A stretch of DNA of 8,309 nt, taken from assembly GCA_013696535.1 (NCBI GenBank), contig JACCYI010000364.1:1-8309 (forward strand), read 5' to 3'. The position numbers and the translations under genes are program-made. Origin of the DNA: Solirubrobacterales bacterium. Lineage in GTDB: Bacteria; Actinomycetota; Thermoleophilia; Solirubrobacterales; Solirubrobacteraceae. Shown here one piece after another: positions 1 to 5,745 of the stretch. Below the pieces are notes generated by a model. The model was not told the DNA's origin, did no database searches, and saw only the letters and a program-made list of their open reading frames with translations. Every line of letters starts with the position of its first letter. Within the stretch, counting starts at the first letter, position 1.

Positions 1-432
1 CGCCTGGGGATCACGACCGCCGGCGCGCTGGTGGTCGACGACTACGCCCACCACCCGACGGAGGTGCGGGCGACTCTCCAGGCGGCCCGGACGCTCGACG
101 CCGACCGGGTCGTGGCGGTCTTCCAGCCGCATCTCTATTCGCGCACTGCGCGTGAGGCGCGGGCCTTCGGCGCTGCGCTGGCACTGGCTGACCTCGTCGT
201 CGTCCTCGAGATCTACGGCGCCCGCGAGCGGCCCGAGGAGCACCCGGGAGTCAGCGGGCTGCTCGTGGCCGAGGCGGCTGCGGACATCGCCGGTGGTCGC
301 CCGGTCTTCTGGCTCCCCGGATTCGACGAGGCCGAGCGCCTCCTACGGTCGATTCTCCGAGGCGGCGACCTCTGCATGACCCTGGGCGCAGGCAACGTCG
401 ATGAGCTCGGGCGGAGGCTGCTGCAGACGTGA
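1..432 (+). CDS. murC: UDP-N-acetylmuramate--L-alanine ligase MurC, C-terminal part (5' end outside window)
   Basis: MurC is the cytoplasmic ATP-dependent ligase that adds L-alanine to UDP-MurNAc, the first peptide-stem step of peptidoglycan synthesis. The reading frame is open from base 1, so the start lies upstream; 143 codons remain before TGA at 430-432. The visible part is the C-terminal Mur ligase domain. It starts with VVDDYAHHPTE (fragment residues 11-21), the hallmark of MurC where Mur ligases reach the C-terminal domain. QPHLYSRT (about 42-49), LEIYGARE and the terminal GAGNVDELG stretch, all typical of MurC, follow. The ATP-binding central domain and UDP-binding N-terminal domain are not in view. 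The stop overlaps the GTG start of ftsQ by 4 nt (GTGA), which suggests translational coupling in a dcw cluster. murB, often found here in other bacteria, is absent between the two genes. MurC is preferred over Mpl because of the ftsQ-ftsZ context. Confidence 0.97.
   Translation, partial: RLGITTAGALVVDDYAHHPTEVRATLQAARTLDADRVVAVFQPHLYSRTAREARAFGAALALADLVVVLEIYGARERPEEHPGVSGLLVAEAAADIAGGRPVFWLPGFDEAERLLRSILRGGDLCMTLGAGNVDELGRRLLQT
413..417 (+). promoter_or_regulatory. Shine-Dalgarno for ftsQ
   Basis: GGAGG lies inside the end of murC, 11 nt before the GTG at 429. It supports the GTG start that overlaps the murC stop. The later in-frame ATG at 474 has no comparable purine tract upstream. Confidence 0.55.
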
Positions 433-1310
433 GCGAGGTAGGGGACCTGGGCGCGGGGTCGAATCTCGAACCCATGGCGCACCTCGCACAGCCCCTGCGC
501 TCGAACGTTCGCGCGCGTCGGCTGGCGCGGACCAGCCAGCGTGGGGTGCGCCGTCTCTGCGCCGTCGGCATGGTGATGGTCCTCCTCGGCGCGGGTTTCC
601 TGTGGCTGCGTGACTCCGAGCTGGTCGCTGTCCGCGACGTGACGATCACCGGGGTCTCCTCGAGCCAGGAGAAGCGGGTCCGTGAGTCGCTGCGCCGTGC
701 GGCGCTCGATATGACCACGCTCCATGTCCGAAGGGAGGAGCTTCACGCGGCCGTGTCCGGCTACACCTCGGTGGCCGGCCTGCGCGCCTATGCCGGCTTC
801 CCGAACAAGCTGCGCATCGAGGTCGTGGAGCGCGTCCCGGCCGCTCTCCTGGTTGCCGGCGATCAAGAGGTCCCGGTGTCTGCGGGCGGGCTCCTGCTGC
901 GCGGAGTGCGACCGGACGGAGCGACGCCCGTGGTCCGGGTCAAGCGGCTGCCCACCGGCTTGCGCCTCGACGACCTTCGTGCCAGATCGGCCGTAGCGGT
1001 GCTCGCGGGCGCCCCGCCGGAGCTCCAGGGCCGGATCGTGCGGGCGGGCATGGGCGCCCGGGGTATGCAGCTCGAGCTCCGAAGCGGTCCCGACCTGATC
1101 TTCGGCTCGCAGAGCCGCATCGAGGCCAAGTGGACTGCGGCGACCCGCGTGCTGGCCGACTCGAGCGCCAAGGGCGCCACCTACCTCGACCTCCGGCTGC
1201 CCGAGTGGACCGCCGCAGGCGGGCTTGGACCGATCGAGAGCGAGATCGAGTCCGCGCCGGGCGACGGCACGACCGCGCCAGGGGCACCTCCGGTGAACCC
1301 TCAACCTTAG
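429..1310 (+). CDS. ftsQ: Cell division protein FtsQ (DivIB-type, POTRA domain)
   Basis: FtsQ is a bitopic membrane protein of the divisome; with FtsL and FtsB it links the cytoplasmic Z-ring to septal peptidoglycan synthesis. The 293-residue product has an Arg-rich cytoplasmic tail (about 1-42), one hydrophobic helix (about 43-60, following the basic RGVRRLCAV stretch), and then a POTRA-like module (about 66-138) containing VRDVTITGV and ending in the RIEVVERVPAALL strand, which is characteristic of FtsQ/DivIB. A beta-rich extracytoplasmic domain and a low-complexity Pro/Gly tail follow. Length and layout match actinobacterial FtsQ. The GTG start overlaps murC by 4 nt and has a GGAGG upstream; ATG at 474 is an alternative that removes 15 residues and leaves the membrane helix intact. 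Sequence identity in this family is low, so the call rests on architecture plus position between murC and ftsZ. Confidence 0.93.
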   Translation: MSEVGDLGAGSNLEPMAHLAQPLRSNVRARRLARTSQRGVRRLCAVGMVMVLLGAGFLWLRDSELVAVRDVTITGVSSSQEKRVRESLRRAALDMTTLHVRREELHAAVSGYTSVAGLRAYAGFPNKLRIEVVERVPAALLVAGDQEVPVSAGGLLLRGVRPDGATPVVRVKRLPTGLRLDDLRARSAVAVLAGAPPELQGRIVRAGMGARGMQLELRSGPDLIFGSQSRIEAKWTAATRVLADSSAKGATYLDLRLPEWTAAGGLGPIESEIESAPGDGTTAPGAPPVNPQP

Positions 1311-1316
1311 GCTGAG
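1300..1316. repeat. 17-bp imperfect palindrome across the ftsQ stop codon
   Basis: The left half CTCAaCCT (1300-1307) mirrors AGGcTGAG (1309-1316) around T1308, with one A/C mismatch at 1304/1312. The dyad covers the ftsQ TAG stop (1308-1310). It could be an operator for a dimeric regulator of ftsZ; it is too short and lacks a T-tract, so it is not a convincing terminator. The function is inferred only. Confidence 0.4.
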
Positions 1317-1323
1317 AAGAGGC

Positions 1324-1350
1324 CAACTCTCGACCGATAGTGGAGAGTTG
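1324..1350. repeat. Inverted repeat CAACTCTC-N11-GAGAGTTG upstream of ftsZ
   Basis: Perfect 8-bp arms at 1324-1331 and 1343-1350 are separated by 11 bp. The arms are AT-richer than the surrounding DNA. There is no following U-tract, so an intrinsic terminator is unlikely. The repeat sits about 35 bp upstream of the -35 hexamer of the candidate ftsZ promoter, a position suited to an activator or repressor site. It could alternatively form a hairpin in read-through mRNA from ftsQ. The arms are seen directly; the regulatory role is inference. Confidence 0.55.
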
Positions 1351-1385
1351 TCATACTGCAAGGCGTCTTGCGCAGATTGGCCACG

Positions 1386-1415
1386 TTGACATCAGGAGTC
1401 GAAAGTCCCTAACGT
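1386..1415 (+). promoter_or_regulatory. Candidate sigma70-type promoter for ftsZ
   Basis: A perfect -35 hexamer TTGACA (1386-1391) is followed after 18 bp by TAACGT (1410-1415), which fits the actinobacterial -10 pattern TAnnnT. Transcription would begin near 1421-1424, giving a leader of about 65 nt before the ftsZ ATG. ftsZ commonly has its own promoters in the ftsQ-ftsZ gap of actinobacteria, which agrees with this placement. Confidence 0.6.
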
Positions 1416-1424
1416 GCAGCGTCT

Positions 1425-1440
1425 CTGCGTCTCCACGCGG
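1425..1440 (+). other. Small hairpin in the predicted ftsZ leader
   Basis: Six pairs (1425-1430 with 1435-1440, including one T-G wobble) close a CTCC tetraloop. It lies immediately after the predicted transcription start and may protect the 5' end of the mRNA or be chance in GC-rich DNA. A second weak stem, GAGG (1467-1470) with CCTC (1483-1486), lies directly before the start codon. Confidence 0.3.
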
Positions 1441-1486
1441 CGGCTCAAAACGCTGAACCCTACATAGAGGTCCGGACAGAACCCTC

Positions 1487-2566
1487 ATGGAAGCCGGTAG
1501 CTATCTCGCAGTCATCAAGGTCGTCGGAGTCGGCGGCGGGGGCACGAACGCCCTGAGCCGCATGATCGACGCCGGGCTGTCCGGCGTCGAGTTCGTGGCC
1601 GCCAACACCGACTCCCAGGCGCTTCAGATGACGGACGCCGACATCAAGCTCAACATCGGCCATGACCTCACCAAGGGTCTGGGCGCAGGCGCCAACCCGC
1701 AGATCGGGCAAGGTGCGGCCGCCGAGTCCCGCGATGAGATCAAGGAAGCGCTCAAGGGCGCCGACATGGTCTTCGTCACCGCGGGCGAAGGCGGCGGCAC
1801 GGGTACGGGTGCGGCGCCGGTCATCGCCGAGATCGCCAAGAACGAGATCGGGGCGCTGACCGTCGGCGTGGTGACCCGTCCCTTCGAATTCGAGGGCTCC
1901 CAGCGGGGGCGTCAGGCCCAGGAGGGGATCGATCGCCTTCGCGAGAACGTGGACACGCTGATCGTCATCCCGAACGAGAAGCTGCTCGCCATGGTCGAGC
2001 GGCGCACGAGCATCCTCGACGCGTTTCGCGAGGCCGACAACGTCCTGCGCCAGGGCGTGCAGGGCATCACGGACCTGATCACCATCCCCGGCCTGATCAA
2101 CCTCGACTTCGCCGACGTGCGCACCATCATGCGCGACGCCGGCTCGGCCCTCATGGGCATCGGCGCGGCTTCCGGGGAGTCCCGCGCGGCCGAAGCCGCC
2201 AAGGCCGCCATCTCCTCTCCACTGCTCGAGGAGTCCGTCGAGGGCGCCACGGGCATCCTGCTCAACATCACGGGCGGCCGCGACCTCGGGCTCTTCGAGG
2301 TCAACGAGGCGGCCGAGATCATCCATTCGGCGGCCGACGCGAACGCGAACATCATCTTCGGCGCCGTGATCGACGAGAACCTGGGCGATGACATCCGGGT
2401 GACGCTGATCGCCACGGGCTTCGATCACGGCCGCGCGCGCCCACGCTCAGCGCGCGAGGAGACCCGGTCGACCCGTCGAGACCGGGACGTGACGATGGAC
2501 GAGCGGCAGCGCTCGTCACTCGAGATCTCCGACGACGACATCGACATTCCGCCCTTCCTCCGCTAG
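1487..2566 (+). CDS. ftsZ: Cell division GTPase FtsZ
   Basis: FtsZ is the tubulin-like GTPase that polymerises into the Z-ring at midcell and recruits the divisome. The 359-residue product shows the N-terminal nucleotide-binding segment [11 protein letters not shown] (residues 13-23), NTD at 40-42, the tubulin signature GGGTGTG at 102-108, and the synergy (T7) loop NLDFADV at 205-211 that contacts the GTP of the next subunit. The globular core ends near residue 313. A short Arg-rich linker (about 314-344) follows, then the conserved C-terminal peptide [10 protein letters not shown] (350-359), which binds membrane tethers; the protein stops directly after this Arg. ATG at 1487 gives the usual short N-terminus before YLAVIKVVG. 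No good Shine-Dalgarno lies at normal distance: the nearest purine run, GAGG at 1467-1470, is 16 nt away. No ftsA is adjacent, as expected in actinobacteria, where SepF is the usual tether. Confidence 0.99.
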   Translation: MEAGSYLAVIKVVGVGGGGTNALSRMIDAGLSGVEFVAANTDSQALQMTDADIKLNIGHDLTKGLGAGANPQIGQGAAAESRDEIKEALKGADMVFVTAGEGGGTGTGAAPVIAEIAKNEIGALTVGVVTRPFEFEGSQRGRQAQEGIDRLRENVDTLIVIPNEKLLAMVERRTSILDAFREADNVLRQGVQGITDLITIPGLINLDFADVRTIMRDAGSALMGIGAASGESRAAEAAKAAISSPLLEESVEGATGILLNITGGRDLGLFEVNEAAEIIHSAADANANIIFGAVIDENLGDDIRVTLIATGFDHGRARPRSAREETRSTRRDRDVTMDERQRSSLEISDDDIDIPPFLR

Positions 2567-2621
2567 CCGCCGCCGCGCCAAGACCCCTAAAGCCGGACCC
2601 ACGAGCGCCGATCACGGAGGC
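2567..2621 (+). other. Short gap between ftsZ and the c-di-GMP gene
   Basis: These 55 bp hold no recognisable terminator hairpin and no convincing promoter. The lack of a terminator means ftsZ transcripts could read into the downstream gene, but this is not shown by the sequence alone. Confidence 0.5.
2616..2620 (+). promoter_or_regulatory. Shine-Dalgarno unusually close to its ATG
   Basis: GGAGG ends only 1 nt before the ATG at 2622, much closer than the usual 5-10 nt. No upstream in-frame start exists in the gap, and the next plausible in-frame start (GTG at 2703) would delete the first membrane helix. The ATG is therefore kept, but initiation may be inefficient. Confidence 0.45.
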
Positions 2622-4616
2622 ATGAGCAGCGCTCCGCGTGCCGTCCGCTGGACCTTCTGCGCGATCGCCGCCTGGCTGCTGCTTGCGGAGATCCGCAACG
2701 TCGTGGCTCCCGGCTTCACCTTCGGCCCCCTTTTCAACCGCTTCGCGCACGACACCGTCCTGGTCGTCGCCGGCGGCCTGTGCCTGCTCGGTGCGGCGCG
2801 CCGCACCGAGGAGCGCCTCGCCTGGGCGCTGATCGGGGCCGGGGTGCTGGCCTGGACCTTCGGAGAGATCTACTACACGACGGTGCTGTGGACGAAGGAA
2901 GTGGTTCCGATCCCGTCGCCCGCCGACGCCGGCTACCTCCTGATGCCGGTGCTCGTCTTCAGCGGCGTGTTCGCGCTCATGCGCGCCAGAACCGACGGCG
3001 TCCCCAGGACGCTGCGCACCGACGGCCTCACCGCAGCCCTCGCGGTGGGAGCGATGAGCGCGGCGATCATGTTCGACACGGCTCTCGGTGCCGCCGACGG
3101 GAAGCTGCTCGGCGTCGCCACCACTCTCTCCTACCCCTTGTCAGACCTGGTCATGGGCGGGTTCATCGTCGGAGCGCTGGCCGGCACGGGTTGGCGCCTG
3201 GACCGGACATGGACGCTCCTGGGGATCGGGATCCTCGCCTTCTGGATGGCCGACTCGCTCTACCTCATCAAGACGGCGCAGGACTCCTACGTCTCCGACA
3301 ATTGGTTCGAGGCGGGCTGGTGGGCCGGGCTCGTCCTCGTGAGCGCCGCTGCGTGGCAACCCTCGCCATCCGCCGACGCAGAGCCGCCGCAAGAGGGGAT
3401 CCGGCTGATCGTCATGCCGCTCGTCTTCGGGGTCATCGGCCTGGGGCTCCTGATCTACGGGTGCTTCGCCGACCTCAACCCGTTGGCGGTCGTCCTTGCC
3501 GCCGCGTCGCTCACCGCGGTCATGTTCCGGCTCATCCTGACCTTCCGCGAGAACGCGAGCATGCTGCACACGTCGCGTGACGAGGCGCTGACCGACGTCC
3601 TGACGGGCCTTGCCAACCGCCGCGCCCTCTCGCGCCGCCTCGACCGGCGCATCCCGCGGGCGACCAGCGAGGCACCCCTGGTCCTCGCGCTCTTCGACCT
3701 CGACGGGTTCAAGCTCTACAACGACACCTTCGGCCATCCGGCCGGGGATGCGCTGCTGGTCCGGCTCGCGGACAACCTGCGCGGATACCTCGAAGGCCGC
3801 GGCGAGGCCTACCGCATGGGTGGCGACGAGTTCTGCGCCCTGTTCGAGCCCGGCGACCAGGTCTCAGAGCCGATCGTGGCGGGCGCGGCGAATGCCCTTT
3901 CAGAACTGGGAGAAGGCTTCACGATCACCTGCTCCTACGGCTCGATCCACCTGCCGCTCGAGGCGCAGAACGCCTCGGAGGCGCTGCGCATCGCGGACCA
4001 GCGCATGTATGCGCAGAAGAACGCCGGCCGGGCTTCGGCCAGCCGCCAGAGCCGCGACGTCCTCCTTCGCGCCCTCAAGGAGCGAAACCCGGATCTCTCG
4101 TCTCACTTGCACGACGTGGCCGATCTGGCCGAGGAAGTGGCACGTCGGCTCGCGCTGCCCGACGACGAGGTCGACCAGGTCCGCCATGCCGCCGAGCTGC
4201 ACGATGTCGGCAAGGTCGCCATCCCGGACGACATCCTCTCCAAACCCGGGCCCCTGGACGAGATCGAGTGGGAGTTCATCCGCCGGCACACGCTGATCGG
4301 CGAGCGGATCATCGCCGCCGCTCCCGCGCTGACCAGCGTGGCGGCGCTCGTCCGCTCGAGCCACGAGCGCTGGGACGGCACGGGTTACCCCGATCGGCTC
4401 GCGGGCCGTGACATCCCGCTCGGGTCTCGCATCGTGGCGGTGGCGGACGCCTTTGACGCCATGGTCGCCCATCGCCCCTACACCGCCCCGCGCTCACCGG
4501 CCGTCGCGCTCGCGGAGCTGCGCAGCTGCGCCGGCGCCCAGTTCGACCCGGTGGTGGTCGAGGTCATCGCGGCCGCCTGGCACGCCCGAGAGCGGGTCTT
4601 GGAACACGTGAGCTGA
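2622..4616 (+). CDS. Membrane-bound GGDEF + HD-GYP protein (putative bifunctional c-di-GMP cyclase/phosphodiesterase)
   Basis: The product has 664 residues. About ten hydrophobic helices fill residues 9-306 (roughly 9-25, 45-60, 67-83, 103-120, 135-152, 172-190, 196-215, 229-244, 261-281, 285-306), forming a putative sensor or anchor with PSPADAGYLL and YPLSDLVMGG motifs, which I recall from other actinobacterial membrane GGDEF proteins. A GGDEF domain (about 320-475) follows, with DLDGFK at 359-364, NDTFGHPAGD, and the signature GGDEF at 400-404, so cyclase activity is plausible. The allosteric I-site RxxD is absent upstream of the signature. An HD-GYP domain (about 490-655) has H527-D528 in HDVGK, H555-like RRHT, HERWDGTGYP (581-590) with GYP at 588-590, and VADAFDAM, so hydrolysis of c-di-GMP is plausible. 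It lies 55 bp after ftsZ and 22 bp before gcvT. The signal sensed and the net activity are unknown. Confidence 0.92.
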   Translation: MSSAPRAVRWTFCAIAAWLLLAEIRNVVAPGFTFGPLFNRFAHDTVLVVAGGLCLLGAARRTEERLAWALIGAGVLAWTFGEIYYTTVLWTKEVVPIPSPADAGYLLMPVLVFSGVFALMRARTDGVPRTLRTDGLTAALAVGAMSAAIMFDTALGAADGKLLGVATTLSYPLSDLVMGGFIVGALAGTGWRLDRTWTLLGIGILAFWMADSLYLIKTAQDSYVSDNWFEAGWWAGLVLVSAAAWQPSPSADAEPPQEGIRLIVMPLVFGVIGLGLLIYGCFADLNPLAVVLAAASLTAVMFRLILTFRENASMLHTSRDEALTDVLTGLANRRALSRRLDRRIPRATSEAPLVLALFDLDGFKLYNDTFGHPAGDALLVRLADNLRGYLEGRGEAYRMGGDEFCALFEPGDQVSEPIVAGAANALSELGEGFTITCSYGSIHLPLEAQNASEALRIADQRMYAQKNAGRASASRQSRDVLLRALKERNPDLSSHLHDVADLAEEVARRLALPDDEVDQVRHAAELHDVGKVAIPDDILSKPGPLDEIEWEFIRRHTLIGERIIAAAPALTSVAALVRSSHERWDGTGYPDRLAGRDIPLGSRIVAVADAFDAMVAHRPYTAPRSPAVALAELRSCAGAQFDPVVVEVIAAAWHARERVLEHVS

Positions 4617-4638
4617 GAGCCCGCGCCGCCCGGACGCG

Positions 4639-5745
4639 TTGCTAGGGTCCGGTCTCGTTCTGGCTGCTTCACCCGAGACGCTCAAGCGAACCCCGCTCTA
4701 CGACCGCCACGTCGCCGCGGGCGCCAAGCTCGTCCCGTTCGCGGGGTGGCAGATGCCCGTGCAGTACGGGAACATCCGCGAGGAGCACCGGGCGGTGCGC
4801 TCAGGGGTGGGGATCTTCGACGTCTCGCACATGGGCGAGATCGAGACCTCCGGCTCCGGAGCCGAGGCGTTCCTCCAGCGGATCCTCTCGAACGACGTCA
4901 CGAAGCTCGCGCAGAACGGCGCGCAGTACTCCGTCCTGACCCGACAGGACGGCGGCGTCCTCGACGACCTCTTCACTTACAGGCTCGGCGACGACCGTTT
5001 CCTCACGGTCACCAACGCGGCCAACCATGAGCAGGACCGGGATTGGTTCGAGCGATACGCAGACGGCCTTGACGTCACGTTGCGCGATCGCCTGCACGAC
5101 TTGGCCATGATCGCGGTTCAGGGGCCGCGCGCCCGCGCGCTGGTACAGAAGCTGGCGCCGGACGCGGAACTGCCCGGGCGGATGCGGACCGCCGCGCTCA
5201 CCGTCGCGGGAGCGCCGGGCACTCTGGTCGCCGGGACTGGCTACACGGGAGAGGACGGCGTCGAGCTGCTCGTCGCCGCGGACCATGCCGGGTCAGTGTG
5301 GGACGAGCTGACGAGCCGCGGCGCGACGCCGGTCGGGCTCGCTGCCCGCGACACCCTTCGCCTGGAGGTCTGCTTCCACCTCTACGGAAACGATCTCACG
5401 GTTGAGCGCGGTCCGATCGAGGCCGGCCTCGGCTGGTGCTGCAAGGAGCAGACGGCGTTCGTGGGCGCCGAGGCGGTCGCCCGGGTGCGCGAGGCCGGCC
5501 CCACGCAGAAGCTCGTGCCCTTCCTGATCGACGGGCCGGGGATTGCCCGACAGGGCAATCCGGTGGTGGGTGGAGGCGAGGTCACGAGCGGGACGCTCTC
5601 GCCGAGCCTCGAGATCGGCATCGGCATGGCCTATGTCCCGATGGATCGGGCCGAGCCCGGGACACGCATGGAGATCGACGTACGCGGAAAGGTGCGCTCC
5701 GCCGTGGTGAAATCCAAGCCGCTCTATCACAAGGAGAACACCTGA
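4639..5745 (+). CDS. gcvT: Aminomethyltransferase GcvT (glycine cleavage T protein)
   Basis: GcvT takes the aminomethyl group from lipoyl-GcvH and transfers the one-carbon unit to tetrahydrofolate, releasing ammonia and leaving 5,10-methylene-THF. The product (368 residues from TTG) is close to the usual 360-370. Family signatures are LKRTPLYDRHVAAGAKLVPFAGW (15-37), FDVSHMGEI (60-68), GGVLDDL (105-111) carrying the conserved acidic folate-site residue, VTNAANHEQD, GTGYTGEDGVEL (199-210), DTLRLEVCFHLYGNDL and the C-terminal barrel ending KSKPLYHKENT. The start is uncertain: TTG at 4639 is the only standard start codon before the conserved LKRTPLY block, but it has no clear Shine-Dalgarno and overlaps a possible -10 element. 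A non-standard start such as CTG at 4660 (giving MAASPETLKRTPLY) is possible. The gene is followed without a gap by gcvH. Confidence 0.96.
   Translation: MLGSGLVLAASPETLKRTPLYDRHVAAGAKLVPFAGWQMPVQYGNIREEHRAVRSGVGIFDVSHMGEIETSGSGAEAFLQRILSNDVTKLAQNGAQYSVLTRQDGGVLDDLFTYRLGDDRFLTVTNAANHEQDRDWFERYADGLDVTLRDRLHDLAMIAVQGPRARALVQKLAPDAELPGRMRTAALTVAGAPGTLVAGTGYTGEDGVELLVAADHAGSVWDELTSRGATPVGLAARDTLRLEVCFHLYGNDLTVERGPIEAGLGWCCKEQTAFVGAEAVARVREAGPTQKLVPFLIDGPGIARQGNPVVGGGEVTSGTLSPSLEIGIGMAYVPMDRAEPGTRMEIDVRGKVRSAVVKSKPLYHKENT
4643..4648 (+). promoter_or_regulatory. Possible -10 element (TAGGGT) ahead of gcvT
   Basis: TAGGGT fits the actinobacterial -10 pattern TAnnnT and lies within the first codons of the longest gcvT frame. 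A good -35 at 16-19 bp upstream is not seen. If it is real, transcription would start near 4655, and gcvT would have a very short leader and begin downstream of the TTG at 4639. This is tentative. Confidence 0.3.
5540..5561 (+). repeat. Perfect 9-bp stem-loop inside gcvT
   Basis: GGATTGCCC (5540-5548) pairs perfectly with GGGCAATCC (5553-5561) around the loop GACA. It lies in codons for residues GIARQGNP of GcvT, so it is constrained by coding. There is no T-tract. It may be coincidence, an mRNA pause or processing element, or a site for a DNA-binding protein. Confidence 0.5.
5731..5736 (+). promoter_or_regulatory. Shine-Dalgarno for gcvH
   Basis: AAGGAG lies in the last codons of gcvT, 9 nt before the gcvH ATG. 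This is one of the best ribosome binding sites in the window and fixes the gcvH start. Confidence 0.75.

Noticed and set aside
1324..1350. Inverted repeat as an intrinsic terminator of ftsQ or as a CIRCE heat-shock element
   Set aside because: There is no T-tract after the stem, and the arms and spacing do not match CIRCE (TTAGCACTC-N9-GAGTGCTAA).
213..1361. Long antisense open frame (382 codons) opposite murC and ftsQ
   Set aside because: It covers two well-supported genes, its translation is Arg/Gly/Ala-rich without any recognisable domain, and such frames are expected by GC-rich codon bias.
1348..1378. Second promoter starting with TTGTCA just after the inverted repeat
   Set aside because: The bases at 16-19 bp spacing (around CGCAGATT) give no acceptable -10 hexamer.
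1460..2428. Antisense open frame (322 codons) opposite ftsZ
   Set aside because: It is a mirror of the highly conserved ftsZ codons and has low-complexity His/Asp/Val-rich composition; no independent evidence of coding.
3141..3737. Antisense open frame opposite the membrane and GGDEF region
   Set aside because: It is charged and repetitive (Glu/Asp/Arg), as expected from the complement of GC-rich coding DNA, and overlaps a well-supported gene.
4520..4531. 12-nt palindrome GCGCAGCTGCGC near the end of the HD-GYP gene
   Set aside because: It is short, inside coding sequence and composed of favoured GC-rich codons; no supporting context.
4617..4680. Glycine riboswitch upstream of gcvT
   Set aside because: Only 22 bp separate the genes and no tandem aptamer-like structure is present; the conserved riboswitch core would not fit.
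4851..4864. 14-nt palindrome CGGCTCCGGAGCCG in gcvT
   Set aside because: It is made only of common GC-rich codons (SGSGA) with no loop; a chance occurrence in this composition is likely.
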